DNA of 64,000 bases from Candidatus Latescibacterota bacterium. Its GTDB lineage: Bacteria; Latescibacterota; UBA2968; UBA8231. Below the pieces are notes generated by a model. That model was not told the DNA's origin, made no database searches, and was given only the letters and a program-made list of their open reading frames with translations. The DNA is taken from assembly GCA_007136405.1 (NCBI GenBank), contig SLHA01000087.1:30358-94357 (forward strand). The letters are read 5' to 3'. Positions 27,546 to 36,602 of this stretch are shown here, one piece after another; the first letter of the stretch is position 1; each line of letters starts with the position of its first letter. The position numbers and the translations under genes are program-made.

Positions 27546-28925
27546 ATGCCAGACCTCACCATCAGCGCCGAGCTGCTGCGGCGTTACGATCGCCCCGGTC
27601 CCCGGTATACTTCGTATCCCACTGCGGTCGAGTTCCATACTGACCATACCGCCGCGGACCATGCTGAGCGGCTGCAAGGCGTAGAGCCGGGTACGAGCCT
27701 GTCGCTGTACGTGCATATACCCTTCTGCGAACGCCGCTGTCTGTACTGCGCCTGCAACGTCGTCGCCACCCGGAAGCGGGAAGTGGTGGACCGGTACCTG
27801 AGCTACCTGGAGCGTGAGATGGAGTTGCTGGCCGCTTACCTTCCGGCGCCAGCAGCCACCGTGCAGCTCCATCTGGGCGGAGGCACCCCCACCTGCCTGT
27901 CGCCCGCCCAGCTGCACCAGGTGCACAGAATGGTTACCCGTCGTTTCCCGTTGCGCCCGGATGCGGAGGTTGCGGTCGAGGTGGATCCGCGGGTAACCAC
28001 CAGAGAGCATGTGGACCGGCTGGCAGCGCTCGGGTTCAACCGTTTGAGCCTGGGCGTGCAGGACCTCACCCCGGAGGTCCAGGAGGCCATAGGCCGGCAT
28101 CAGGACGAATCTGACACCCGTGAGTTGTTTCATTACTGCCGCAAACAGGGTTTCGGGTCCATCAATCTTGACTTGATATACGGCCTGCCAGGGCAGAATA
28201 CGGTTACGTTCGCCCGCAACCTGGCCGCTGTCATCGATCTGCGTCCGGACCGGATCGCCTTGTATTCATATGCCCATGTTCCCTGGGTCAAGGCGCATCA
28301 GAAACGCATCGATACCAGCCTGCTGCCGCAGGGTATGGCCAAGCTGGAACTGTTCGCTCAGGGCATTCAGGCGTTCCGGGAAGCGGGTTACCGGCAGATC
28401 GGCATGGATCACTTCGCACTCCCGGAGGACGAGTTGAGCCGGGCTCTGGCCGAACGCCGCCTGCACCGCAACTTCATGGGGTACACCGTACACCGCACGC
28501 CGGCCATGGTTGGCGCCGGGATCACCGCCATCAGTGACGTATGTGGTGCCTATGCTCAGAACCGGAAGAAGCTGACCGCCTACTACCATGATCTGGATGC
28601 AGGCCTTCTGCCCGTGGAGAGGGGCATCGGCCTTTCCCGGGATGACCTCATCCGCCGGCACGTGATCACCCAGCTGATGTGCAACGGCGTCCTGCACTGC
28701 GAAGACGTGGAGCATCGGTTCGGGATAGGTTTCAACCAGTATTTCGCCCGGGAACTGGCCGAGCTTCGTTCCGGCCCTTGTGCGGACGGGCTGCTCCAAC
28801 TGGCTCCGGGCATCATTGAAGCCACACCCCTGGGCCATCTGTTCATCCGCAACATCGCCATGGTGTTCGACTGTTATCTGCGCCGGAAGGACACCGGGCA
28901 ACCGGCATTCTCGCGGACCGTATGA
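27546..28925 (+). CDS. hemN: Oxygen-independent coproporphyrinogen III oxidase (radical SAM)
   Basis: The 459-residue protein matches HemN: YTSYPTAVEF near the N-terminus, the radical SAM motif CERRCLYCAC (Cys spacing CX3CX2C with the extra family Cys), LGGGTPT, EVDPR, NRLSLGVQD and GLPGQ. It oxidatively decarboxylates coproporphyrinogen III without oxygen to make protoporphyrinogen IX, which suits an anaerobe that makes c-type cytochromes. The C-terminal HemN domain (GIGLSRDDLIRRHVI) is complete, which separates it from HemW-like chaperones. It stands alone; no other haem genes are near. The ATG at 27546 has no strong ribosome site. Confidence 0.93.
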   Translation: MPDLTISAELLRRYDRPGPRYTSYPTAVEFHTDHTAADHAERLQGVEPGTSLSLYVHIPFCERRCLYCACNVVATRKREVVDRYLSYLEREMELLAAYLPAPAATVQLHLGGGTPTCLSPAQLHQVHRMVTRRFPLRPDAEVAVEVDPRVTTREHVDRLAALGFNRLSLGVQDLTPEVQEAIGRHQDESDTRELFHYCRKQGFGSINLDLIYGLPGQNTVTFARNLAAVIDLRPDRIALYSYAHVPWVKAHQKRIDTSLLPQGMAKLELFAQGIQAFREAGYRQIGMDHFALPEDELSRALAERRLHRNFMGYTVHRTPAMVGAGITAISDVCGAYAQNRKKLTAYYHDLDAGLLPVERGIGLSRDDLIRRHVITQLMCNGVLHCEDVEHRFGIGFNQYFARELAELRSGPCADGLLQLAPGIIEATPLGHLFIRNIAMVFDCYLRRKDTGQPAFSRTV

Positions 28926-29243
28926 CCGCGAGGTTCAATGTCATCGGCTCCTCCCTTCCGGCGACCCGGCGCACCCGCCGGCCGTGACCGCAGTTCGGGG
29001 CACACACATCGCACCTTCAATGTGACCAAGGTGTCTCACAGGCAGGAGGGCAGGCGGCCGACAGCGTCCGGACACCGCGGCAGGCAGACGGACTGCCCCA
29101 TCCTGGCAGCGGATGGAATGGCCAGGACATGGTACAGTTGTTGCTGGAAGATGCGACACTGGCGTTCCCGCCAGCATCTTCCACGTTCAATGGATCGCCC
29201 GCAGGACGCAGTGCTTCCCGTATGCCCAGGCAGAGGAGATATC
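28926..29243 (+). promoter_or_regulatory. Structured leader upstream of the aldolase operon
   Basis: The 318-base gap has three hairpins. The first is CCGGCG-CACC-CGCCGG (28966-28981), perhaps the hemN 3' end. The second is TCCTGGC (29101-29107) pairing with GCCAGGA (29121-29127). The third has a 10-base outer stem TGGAAGATGC (29145-29154) pairing with 29174-29183, plus an inner stem TGGCG-TTCC-CGCCA (29160-29173) and a 5-base bulge on one side. No U-tract follows. They could form a regulatory leader RNA for the aldolase-sucCD-kor genes; no known riboswitch was recognised. Confidence 0.45.
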
Positions 29244-30146
29244 ATGCAGAGCACCGACTTCATCAAAGGCATCATCCCGGCTGTCGTCACGCCGATGACC
29301 GAAGACCAGGAACTGGACCAGAAAGGGCTGGAGACGCTGCTGGATCATCTGATCGCTGCGGGAGTGGATGGCGTCTTTACCGTGGGCACCGCAGGCGAGT
29401 TCTGGGCCTTGACGGTGGAGGAGAAAAAACGCGTCTTCGAGTGGACGGTCGGCGCGGCCCGGGGGCGCGTTCCGGTATACGTGGGCACCTGCGCCAACAC
29501 CACGCGCGAAGCGGTGCTGCTGGCGGAGCTGGCCCACCAGGCGGGTGTCGACTGCATCTCGGTGCTGACTCCCGTGTTCATCACCCCGGACAAAGAGCAG
29601 ATGTACCAGCACTACAAGGCTATCGCCGCAGCTGTCCCGGACATGCCCGTCCTGTTGTACGGCAACCCTGACCGCACCAACAATCCGCTGCCGGTAGATC
29701 TGGTGGTCCGGCTGGCGGAGACGGTGGACAACATAGCCGGAATCAAGGACAGTTCGGGCGACCTCACCACCACGGCGGAATACATCCGCCAGACACCGGA
29801 CGATTTCCGTGTCCTCATGGGCCGGGATACGCTGATTTTCGCCGCGCTGCAGCACGGCGCCACTGGTGCCATCGCCGCCAGCGCCAACATCGCGCCTGAG
29901 CTCAGCGTGGACATCTACCGCCATTTCACCGCCGGCAGACTGCAGGAGGCCCTGGCCGCGCAGTATGCTCTGGCGCCGCTGCGGCTGGCCTTCGGACTGG
30001 GCACGTTTCCTGCCATGTTGAAGACCGGCGCCGAGCTCATGGGCCTGCCAGCAGGTCCCCCGCGCACACCGGTGGCACCGCTCAACCCGGAAGAGCGGGA
30101 AAAACTCCGTCAGGTGCTCGTCCAGATGGGCAAGCTGTCCGGTTGA
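29244..30146 (+). CDS. DapA/N-acetylneuraminate-lyase-superfamily aldolase
   Basis: The 300-residue class I aldolase has GVFTVGTAGEFWAL, the catalytic Tyr in LLYGNP and the Schiff-base Lys in GIKDSSGD. Family members condense or cleave pyruvate with an aldehyde (dihydrodipicolinate synthase, 2-keto-3-deoxygluconate, 4-hydroxy-2-oxoglutarate or hydroxybenzylidene-pyruvate aldolases). It is 27 bases upstream of sucC and in line with korDABC, not with lysine genes, so a catabolic 2-oxoacid role is more likely than lysine synthesis. The ATG at 29244 has AGAGGAG upstream; the longer in-frame start at 28938 crosses the hairpins and is rejected. Confidence 0.8.
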   Translation: MQSTDFIKGIIPAVVTPMTEDQELDQKGLETLLDHLIAAGVDGVFTVGTAGEFWALTVEEKKRVFEWTVGAARGRVPVYVGTCANTTREAVLLAELAHQAGVDCISVLTPVFITPDKEQMYQHYKAIAAAVPDMPVLLYGNPDRTNNPLPVDLVVRLAETVDNIAGIKDSSGDLTTTAEYIRQTPDDFRVLMGRDTLIFAALQHGATGAIAASANIAPELSVDIYRHFTAGRLQEALAAQYALAPLRLAFGLGTFPAMLKTGAELMGLPAGPPRTPVAPLNPEEREKLRQVLVQMGKLSG

Positions 30147-30173
30147 TGAGCGTCAGCCGGGGAGTTTGAGGCC

Positions 30174-31331
30174 ATGCGACTGCACGAATACGAAGCCAAG
30201 GAGCTGCTCGCGCGGTATGGCATCCGCATACCGCGCGGCACGGTGGCCGCCAATGCGGCAGATGCCGAAGCTGTGGCGGCGGATATGGCTGTTGCCGTGA
30301 TGGTCAAAGCGCAGGTTCTCGCCGGCGGCCGCGGCAAGGCAGGCGGGATTCGCCGGGCGGGAAACGCGCGTTGCGCCGGGCAGCTGGCCGCCGGCATGCT
30401 GTCGGGCACGGTGCATGGTTTGCATCCTTCGGGTGTCCTGATCGAAGAACAACTGGACATCCATCGCGAACTGTACCTGGGCATAACCGTGGATACGGCC
30501 AGCGGTTGCCCGGTGATCATGCTGTCCGCCGCGGGCGGCGTGGATATCGAATCCGTCGCCCGGGAGACCCCGGCAGCCATCGCCCGGCTGCCCGTGAACC
30601 CACTCGGCGCGCCCACCGCCCGACAGGCCGCCGTGCTGGCGCGGGACGCCGGTCTCGGGGACGCTGCCTGCCGTGAAGCCGCCCCCCTGGTGCTGCAGCT
30701 TTACCGCCTGTTCAGTGAAGAAGACGCGCTCATCGCGGAAATCAACCCGCTGGCGGAACTGGCGGACGGTTCCCTGGTGGCCGCTGATGCCGTCGTCGAG
30801 ATCGATGCTGCCAGCTTGTTCCGGCATCCGGCCTGGGATGCGCTCACGCGCCTGCCCGGAAGGCGCGAACGGGCGGCCCAAGAGCGGGGCATGACCTTCG
30901 TGGACCTCGGTGGCGGTGAGATCGGACTGATCTGCAGCGGCGCCGGGCTGGGAATGGCCACGGTTGACCTGATTGCCGACCAGGCCGATGACTCCGGCAG
31001 GCCACGGGCGGCGAATTTCCTGGAAACCGGCGGCGGCATCACGCGCGAACTGATGGCCGAGGCCATGCGTCTGGTGCTCTCCCAGCCGGGCATACGCGGC
31101 CTGTTGATCAACGTGTACGGCGGCATCAACCCCATCCATGAAGGCGCTGCCGGGATTGCCGACGCCCTGGCCGACCATCCGGAAATCCCGGTGATAGCCA
31201 AAGCGCTGGGCAACCGCCAGGAAGAGACCTGGACCATTCTCCGGAACGCAGGCGTGGAGGTCGTCACGGACATGCGGACCGAAGCGGCAGTACAGGCCGT
31301 GTGCCGGCGCCTGGCGACACCGGAAACATGA
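30174..31331 (+). CDS. sucC: Succinyl-CoA ligase (ADP-forming)-type beta subunit
   Basis: The 385-residue protein starts MRLHEYEAKELLARYG, the standard ATP-grasp N-terminus, with QVLAGGRGKAGG, AEINPLAEL (Mg2+ site) and the CoA-ligase domain (NFLETGGG, INVYGGINP). It pairs with SucD to make ATP from an acyl-CoA. The usual Gly-rich region is slightly altered, and a 2-oxoacid:ferredoxin oxidoreductase follows, so the acyl-CoA could be succinyl-CoA or a relative made from an aldolase-derived 2-oxoacid. The ATG at 30174 has GGGGAG upstream. The gap to sucD is one base. Confidence 0.87.
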   Translation: MRLHEYEAKELLARYGIRIPRGTVAANAADAEAVAADMAVAVMVKAQVLAGGRGKAGGIRRAGNARCAGQLAAGMLSGTVHGLHPSGVLIEEQLDIHRELYLGITVDTASGCPVIMLSAAGGVDIESVARETPAAIARLPVNPLGAPTARQAAVLARDAGLGDAACREAAPLVLQLYRLFSEEDALIAEINPLAELADGSLVAADAVVEIDAASLFRHPAWDALTRLPGRRERAAQERGMTFVDLGGGEIGLICSGAGLGMATVDLIADQADDSGRPRAANFLETGGGITRELMAEAMRLVLSQPGIRGLLINVYGGINPIHEGAAGIADALADHPEIPVIAKALGNRQEETWTILRNAGVEVVTDMRTEAAVQAVCRRLATPET

Positions 31332-31332
31332 C

Positions 31333-32199
31333 ATGGGCATACTGATCGACGCCGGGACAAGGGTGTGCATACAAGGGATAACCGGTCGCATCGGCAAGGT
31401 GCAGGCCCGGTACATGCGTGAGGCGGGGACCTGCATTGTAACCGGCGTCACCCCCGGTAAGGGCGGCCTTTCGGTCGATGGCGTTCCCGTGTTCGACACG
31501 GTCGGTGCCGCGCAGGAAGCGGAACCCGCCGACGCCTCTGTCCTCTTCGTTCCGCCGGCCGCCGCCGAAAACGCCGCGACAGAGGCCATCGAGGCCGGGG
31601 TCCGGCTGATCGTCCTGATCACCGAGGGTGTCCCGGTCCACAGCACCATGCGGCTGCGAGCCCGGGCCCGCGGCGCGGGGGCCCGGCTACTCGGACCGAC
31701 CACACCGGGCATCATCGCTCCCGAACGCGCCAAACTCGGCATCATGCCGGCCAGTCTGTTCAGACGCGGCCCTGTGGGAATCATTTCCCGCAGCGGCACG
31801 CTCAGTTACGAAATCGGCGGTCTGCTGACCGAAGCCGGCCTGGGACAGAGTACCGTGGTGGGCATGGGGGCGGATCCGGTAGTGGGAACGGACCTCGTGG
31901 AGTTGCTGGAGCTGTTCGCTGCGGATCCCGAGACCGGTGCCGTGGTGTTGATCGGCGAAGTGGGCGGCAACCAGGAGGAACGGGCCGCCGCCGCCATCGC
32001 ATCCGGCTACGCCAGGCCCGTAGTCGCGTACATAGCCGGTCGTACCGTACCGCCGGGCGTCCGCATGGGACATGCCGGTGCCATAGTGCAGGATGGTGCG
32101 GGGGACGCCGGACACAAGATCCGGGCCCTGGCCGATGCCGGCGTGCGAACGGCGCCGCGACCGGCGGATGTGGTCCGGCTGGTGCAGGAGTCTCTCTGA
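31333..32199 (+). CDS. sucD: Succinyl-CoA ligase (ADP-forming)-type alpha subunit
   Basis: The 288-residue subunit has [14 protein letters not shown] and VTPGKGG (CoA-binding Rossmann), [30 protein letters not shown] and the phosphorylated His in RMGHAGAIV. All catalytic features are present. It catalyses substrate-level phosphorylation with SucC. The order sucC-sucD-korD-korA-korB-korC couples acyl-CoA formation by the oxidoreductase to ATP formation. Confidence 0.88.
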   Translation: MGILIDAGTRVCIQGITGRIGKVQARYMREAGTCIVTGVTPGKGGLSVDGVPVFDTVGAAQEAEPADASVLFVPPAAAENAATEAIEAGVRLIVLITEGVPVHSTMRLRARARGAGARLLGPTTPGIIAPERAKLGIMPASLFRRGPVGIISRSGTLSYEIGGLLTEAGLGQSTVVGMGADPVVGTDLVELLELFAADPETGAVVLIGEVGGNQEERAAAAIASGYARPVVAYIAGRTVPPGVRMGHAGAIVQDGAGDAGHKIRALADAGVRTAPRPADVVRLVQESL

Positions 32200-32216
32200 C
32201 CCCCAAGCAGGTAAGG

Positions 32217-32465
32217 ATGAGAAAGAAAAAGACCCATATCGTCTCCATCGATGCGCGGCTCTGCAAGGGCACCGAGGGCTGCGGAATCTGTCTGTCGGTG
32301 TGCCCCGCCGACGTGCTCGCTCCGGCGCCGGAATTGTCTGACAAGGGCGTGCATCCCGCCCGGGTGATGCGTCCGGAGAACTGCACCGGGTGCGAGTTGT
32401 GCATGCTGTACTGCCCGGATCTGGCTGCGTCCGTGGAGCACCGGGAGGAGGATGGCCATGAGTGA
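32217..32465 (+). CDS. korD: 2-oxoacid:ferredoxin oxidoreductase delta (ferredoxin) subunit
   Basis: The 82-residue protein carries two [4Fe-4S] motifs, CGICLSVCP and CTGCELCMLYCP, with a preceding Cys in RLCKGTEGC; this is the small ferredoxin subunit of KGOR-type enzymes. It passes electrons from the TPP subunit to ferredoxin. Its stop overlaps the korA start by 8 bases (ATGAGTGA). The Lys-rich N-terminus (RKKKTHI) is typical of the family. Confidence 0.9.
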   Translation: MRKKKTHIVSIDARLCKGTEGCGICLSVCPADVLAPAPELSDKGVHPARVMRPENCTGCELCMLYCPDLAASVEHREEDGHE

Positions 32466-33615
32466 ACAGGGCGCGGTGCGCACCGGACGTTACTTCATGC
32501 AGGGCAATGAAGCCTGTGCCGAAGGCGCCCTGGCGGCCGGCTGCCGGTTTTTCGCCGGCTATCCCATCACGCCGGCCACGGAGATCGCCGAACACATGGC
32601 CGGGCGCCTCCCCGGAGTGGGAGGCGTCTTCATCCAGATGGAAGACGAGATCAGTTCCATGGCCTCTGTCATCGGAGCCTCGTGGACCGGGGTGCTGTCC
32701 ATGACCGCTACATCGGGGCCCGGAATCAGCCTGATGCAGGAGAATCTCGGCTACGCCGTGGCCACGGAGACGCCCTGTGTCATCGTCGACGTGCAGCGCG
32801 GCGGTCCATCCACCGGCATTCCGGCCGTCCCTTTCCAGGGAGACATGGTGCAGGTGCGGCGCGGATCGCATGGCGAATACGAGGCCGTGGCTTTCGCGCC
32901 CGCCTCGGCCCAGGAAATGTTCGACCTGACCATCCTGGCCTTCAACACGGCTGAACGCCTGCGGACGCCAGTGTTTCTCCTGGCGGACGCCGCCGTAGGT
33001 CATATGCGTGAAATAGTCGAGATTCCCGCTGCGGACAGCATCGAACGGCTTCGGCGCACACTGCCGGACGCCGAAGCCGACCCGTATGCCATCAAGGGCT
33101 TCCTGGATCCGGATGTCGCCCCCATGCCCGTATTCGGCCGCGGACACAAGGCGCACGTCACCGGCTCCTGCCATGATGCCTACGGCATGCGCAACGTGGT
33201 GGACGCCCAGGCGCTGGACACCTTCGTGCGGGTGCTCGCGGCCAAGATTCGCCGGCGCACCCGCGAACTCGCTGTCATCGAGACAGGGAACACGGCGGAC
33301 GCTCAGGTCATCCTCGTCGGCTACGGACTGGTTGGGCGAGCCGCGCAGGCCATATCGCTGCAGGCGCGTGCTGCCGGTCTACCGGTGGGCTGGATCCGGC
33401 CTGTCACCGTCTGGCCCTTTCCGGACCAGGAATTGCGTGAACACTGCGCCGCGGCCCGGAACGTCGTCATCATGGAAAACAACCTCGGGCAGATGGCGCC
33501 GTATTTCCAGGCTTTGCTGAAGGATCAGCTGGTCTGGTCGCTGCCGCCGCAAATCCTGGGGACCCTGCACCATCCGGACTACATCATGAGCCATATCGAA
33601 GAGATGCTGAAATGA
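32458..33615 (+). CDS. korA: 2-oxoacid:ferredoxin oxidoreductase alpha subunit (2-oxoglutarate type)
   Basis: The 385-residue protein has the PFOR domain I features QGNEACAEGALAAGCRFFAGYPITPATEI, MEDEISSM, TATSGPGISLM and QRGGPSTGIP. The stand-alone alpha subunit with RFFAGYPITPA is typical of 2-oxoglutarate or related 2-oxoacid oxidoreductases. I chose ATG 32458, 7 bases from GGGAGGAGG; the ATG two codons upstream is too close. The stop overlaps korB in ATGA. The substrate is not fixed by sequence; 2-oxoglutarate is the default, with branched or aldolase-derived acids as alternatives. Confidence 0.88.
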   Translation: MSEQGAVRTGRYFMQGNEACAEGALAAGCRFFAGYPITPATEIAEHMAGRLPGVGGVFIQMEDEISSMASVIGASWTGVLSMTATSGPGISLMQENLGYAVATETPCVIVDVQRGGPSTGIPAVPFQGDMVQVRRGSHGEYEAVAFAPASAQEMFDLTILAFNTAERLRTPVFLLADAAVGHMREIVEIPAADSIERLRRTLPDAEADPYAIKGFLDPDVAPMPVFGRGHKAHVTGSCHDAYGMRNVVDAQALDTFVRVLAAKIRRRTRELAVIETGNTADAQVILVGYGLVGRAAQAISLQARAAGLPVGWIRPVTVWPFPDQELREHCAAARNVVIMENNLGQMAPYFQALLKDQLVWSLPPQILGTLHHPDYIMSHIEEMLK

Positions 33616-34394
33616 ACCAGATTCACCATCCCATGGCCCGGTATCTGCGTCCGGGCAAGGAAGTCACCACCTCGTGTCCGGGTTGCGGCGAGGGCATCAT
33701 CGCCCACAGCGTGCTGCGCGCCATCGACGCCCTGGGCATGGACATCGACGGCTTCACGTTCGTCTGCGGCATCGGTTGCGCGGGCTGGATCCCCAGCCCG
33801 TATTTCGCCGCGGATACGCTGCACACCACGCACGGCCGGCCGGTGGCCTTTGCCACCGGAGTCAAACTGGCCATGCCGGACCGGCAGGTGATGGTCATCA
33901 GCGGCGACGGTGACCTGACCGCCATCGGCGGCAATCATCTCATCCATGCCGCCCGCCGCAATCTTGACATCACCGTCCTGTGCGTCAACAACCGGATCTA
34001 CGGCATGACGGGAGGCCAGGTCGCGCCTACCACACCCGCCAGCATCCGCACTACAACCACCCCCTCCGGCAATGAAGAACCCGCGTTCGATCTGTGCCGC
34101 CTGGTAGAAGGGGCCGGCGCCACGTTCGTGGCCCGCTGGACCACGGCCCATCCACGCCAGCTCACACGGGCCATCAGCCAGGCCCTGCAGCACCGCGGCT
34201 TTGCTTTCCTGGAGGTCATGAGTCAGTGCCCCGTGCATTACGGCAAGCTCAGCCGCGAAGGACGGGCCACGGATTCGCTGGACTTCTTCCGGAATCAGGC
34301 GGTACGCCGCAACCAGGCCGCCAGGATGCAACCCGGAGAGCTGGCAGAGCGATTCGTAGTGGGCACTCTGGTGGGCGAGGAGGACATCGCATGA
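33612..34394 (+). CDS. korB: 2-oxoacid:ferredoxin oxidoreductase beta (TPP) subunit
   Basis: The 260-residue TPP-binding subunit has TSCPGCGEGII and CGIGCAGW (Cys residues for one [4Fe-4S] cluster), THGRPVAFATGVK and the TPP/Mg2+ motif GDGDLTAIGGNH with NNRIYGMTGGQ. The last string is highly typical of KorB. Its start overlaps korA and its stop overlaps korC, both as ATGA, so the four subunits are tightly coupled. Confidence 0.93.
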   Translation: MNQIHHPMARYLRPGKEVTTSCPGCGEGIIAHSVLRAIDALGMDIDGFTFVCGIGCAGWIPSPYFAADTLHTTHGRPVAFATGVKLAMPDRQVMVISGDGDLTAIGGNHLIHAARRNLDITVLCVNNRIYGMTGGQVAPTTPASIRTTTTPSGNEEPAFDLCRLVEGAGATFVARWTTAHPRQLTRAISQALQHRGFAFLEVMSQCPVHYGKLSREGRATDSLDFFRNQAVRRNQAARMQPGELAERFVVGTLVGEEDIA

Positions 34395-34933
34395 ACAACT
34401 CCGTCACGGAAATCCGCCTGGCCGGTTTCGGTGGACAGGGCGTCGTGCTGGCCGGAGTTCTGCTGGGACGCGCCGCTCTGGAAGACGGCATGCATGCCGT
34501 GCAGAACCAGTCCTATGGGGCCGAAGCCCGCGGCGGCGCGGCCCGCTCGGAAGTCATCATCGCGACGGAGCCCATCATCTATCCGGAGGTGACCGCTCCC
34601 CATGTGATGGTCGCGCTCTCCCAGGCCGCGCTGGACCGGTACGTGGCAGACCTGCGGCCGGACGGAACGTTGATCGTCGACGACGAACTGGTCGCCCGGC
34701 TCCCGGCGGATGCTTCCCATCGCATTCTAGGATGCGGCTTCACCCGAATCGCGACCACGGAACTGGAACGCGGCATCGTGGCCAACATGGTCATGCTGGG
34801 GTACCTGGCCCGAGCCACCGGCGTGGTGAGTCTGGAGGCCTTGCACCGGGCCGTCCCCGGCGGCGTTCCTTCCGGCACAGAGGCCCTCAATGTACGCGCC
34901 ATCGATCGCGGCGCAGCGCTGGTAAACGACTGA
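34391..34933 (+). CDS. korC: 2-oxoacid:ferredoxin oxidoreductase gamma subunit
   Basis: The 180-residue gamma subunit has RLAGFGGQGVVLAGVLLG at the N-terminus and QNQSYGAEARGGAARSEVI, both diagnostic of KorC/PorG. It completes korDABC. About 200 bases without a gene separate it from the phosphofructokinase gene, so it ends the aldolase-sucCD-kor operon. Confidence 0.93.
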   Translation: MNNSVTEIRLAGFGGQGVVLAGVLLGRAALEDGMHAVQNQSYGAEARGGAARSEVIIATEPIIYPEVTAPHVMVALSQAALDRYVADLRPDGTLIVDDELVARLPADASHRILGCGFTRIATTELERGIVANMVMLGYLARATGVVSLEALHRAVPGGVPSGTEALNVRAIDRGAALVND

Positions 34934-35134
34934 CCCGGCTGCCGAGTCCGGCGGCTGCCGGTTCCGGCGTTTGGTTCCCTGCCGAATGCTGGCACGGTCC
35001 GCACCATATTACCCCCAACCGCAGCCGTAACCAACCAAAGCTGCACCACGAGCGTTGTGGGACATGGCACGGCTCGAACTCCAATATGGACAAACGCAGC
35101 AACAACCCTTAACGCCTTAACGGAGGAGCAGAAA

Positions 35135-36388
35135 ATGAGCAGAGACAGGCTCGGTATCCTGGTGGGCGGCGGTCCCGCCCCCGGTATCAACGGCGTCATC
35201 AACGCCGCCACCATCAAAGCCATCAACAGCGGACTGGATGTGTACGGTATCTTCGACGGCTTCAAATGGTTGTGCAAAGGCGACAGCAGTCACACGCGTC
35301 AGCTCAGCATCGAGGACGTCAGCCGCATCCACATGCACGGCGGCTCATACCTGCGCACGGCCAGAGACAATCCGAGTAAGAGCCGGGAACTGCTCGACAA
35401 TACCGTCAAGGCCATCAAGGAACTGGGCCTCAAGTACCTGGTTACCATCGGTGGTGACGACACCGCCACCTCCGCCCATGCGGTGGACATCGCCACTGGC
35501 GACGCGGTGCGGGTGGCCCATGTGCCCAAGACCATCGACAACGACCTACCCCTGCCGGGCGGCATGCCCACCTTTGGCTTCCAGACCGCACGCGAGGTGG
35601 GTTCGCGCCTGGTGCAGAATCTCATGGAGGATTCGCGCACCACCAGCCGCTGGTATGTGGTGGTGGCCATGGGCAGGAAGGCGGGCCACCTGGCCCTGGG
35701 CATGGGCAAGACCGCCGGAGCCACGCTGACCATGATCGCGGAGGAGTTCCAACAGGACGTGCTGTCGCTGGACCAGGTCTGTCACATTCTGGAGGGTGCC
35801 ATCCTCAAGCGCCGTATGCTGGGGCGTCCGGACGGCGTCGCCGTGGTGGCCGAAGGCATCGGCGAGCGTCTGAATCCGGATGATCTGAAGGACCTTCCCG
35901 GCGTGGCCGTCAGCTACGACGATCACGGTCATCTGCAGTTGCGGGAGATCCCTCTGGCCCGGATTCTCAAGAACGAAATCGAACGCCGTTTCGCGGACCG
36001 CGGCGACAAGATCACCGTGGTCGCCGTAGAGCTGGGCTACGAGCTGCGTTGCGCCGCGCCCATTCCGTTCGACGCCGAATACACCCGCGACCTGGGCTGG
36101 GGTGCGGTCAACTACCTGCTGAGCGATACCTACCACGGCAGCGCTCTGGTCTGCCTGGTAGACGGGCGCATCGAACTCATTCCGTTCGAGCAGCTGCTGG
36201 ATCCGGACACCCAGCACGCCAAGGTGCGCATGGTCAATATCGACAGCGAGTATTACGCCAGCGCCCGTGACTACATGGTTCGCATCAATCCCGGTGACCT
36301 GGAGGACGAGGACACGCTCAAGCGCCTGGCCGCCGAAGCCAAAATGGACCCCCAGGCTTTCCGCCAGCAGTATGCCGATCTGATCTGA
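35135..36388 (+). CDS. pfp: Pyrophosphate-dependent 6-phosphofructokinase
   Basis: The 417-residue phosphofructokinase has GGGPAPGING, GGDDTATSA, PKTIDNDLPL and MGRKAGHLAL. The GGDD (rather than GGDG) and PKTIDND (rather than PGTIDND) signatures are those of PPi-dependent enzymes. It works reversibly in glycolysis or gluconeogenesis using PPi, saving ATP; in an acetogen-like cell it may mainly serve gluconeogenesis from pyruvate. The ATG at 35135 has a perfect CGGAGGAG 6 bases upstream. It is monocistronic, between two intergenic regions. Confidence 0.9.
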   Translation: MSRDRLGILVGGGPAPGINGVINAATIKAINSGLDVYGIFDGFKWLCKGDSSHTRQLSIEDVSRIHMHGGSYLRTARDNPSKSRELLDNTVKAIKELGLKYLVTIGGDDTATSAHAVDIATGDAVRVAHVPKTIDNDLPLPGGMPTFGFQTAREVGSRLVQNLMEDSRTTSRWYVVVAMGRKAGHLALGMGKTAGATLTMIAEEFQQDVLSLDQVCHILEGAILKRRMLGRPDGVAVVAEGIGERLNPDDLKDLPGVAVSYDDHGHLQLREIPLARILKNEIERRFADRGDKITVVAVELGYELRCAAPIPFDAEYTRDLGWGAVNYLLSDTYHGSALVCLVDGRIELIPFEQLLDPDTQHAKVRMVNIDSEYYASARDYMVRINPGDLEDEDTLKRLAAEAKMDPQAFRQQYADLI

Positions 36389-36449
36389 GTGCCTGTTTTC
36401 GCCGACGGAACAACCCCGACAGCCGGCACACGGCCATCACGTAACGATC

Positions 36450-36519
36450 TTACGATGTTGGGTTTACGATAATGGTTTTACGGTAACGGCCTTACAGTAA
36501 CGGCCTTACGGTAACGGCG
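36450..36519. repeat. Five-unit degenerate 14-base tandem repeat
   Basis: Contiguous 14-base units start at 36450, 36464, 36478, 36492 and 36506. The last three are nearly identical (TTACGGTAACGGCC, with one or two changes); the first two diverge but keep TTACGAT. A weaker unit may precede them at 36436. The array sits between the convergent pfp and Mrp-ATPase genes and runs into a hairpin. Confidence 0.75.
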
Positions 36520-36544
36520 GACGGTCTGCCGACAGATCGTCCGC
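36517..36544. terminator. Hairpin between convergent pfp and Mrp-type ATPase genes
   Basis: GCGGACGGTCTG (36517-36528) pairs with CAGATCGTCCGC (36533-36544), 12 pairs including one G-T wobble, with a CCGA loop. It may act as a bidirectional terminator for both genes. No U-run is present. Confidence 0.45.
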
Positions 36545-36602
36545 CGCTTGAACCTACCTCGATGATGGCACCGAGCCCGTTGGACCGCCTGCCCTGGATC
36601 CC

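Noticed and set aside
36450..36519. CRISPR-like array
   Set aside because: Units are contiguous, with no spacers, and only 14 bases long; no cas genes are near.
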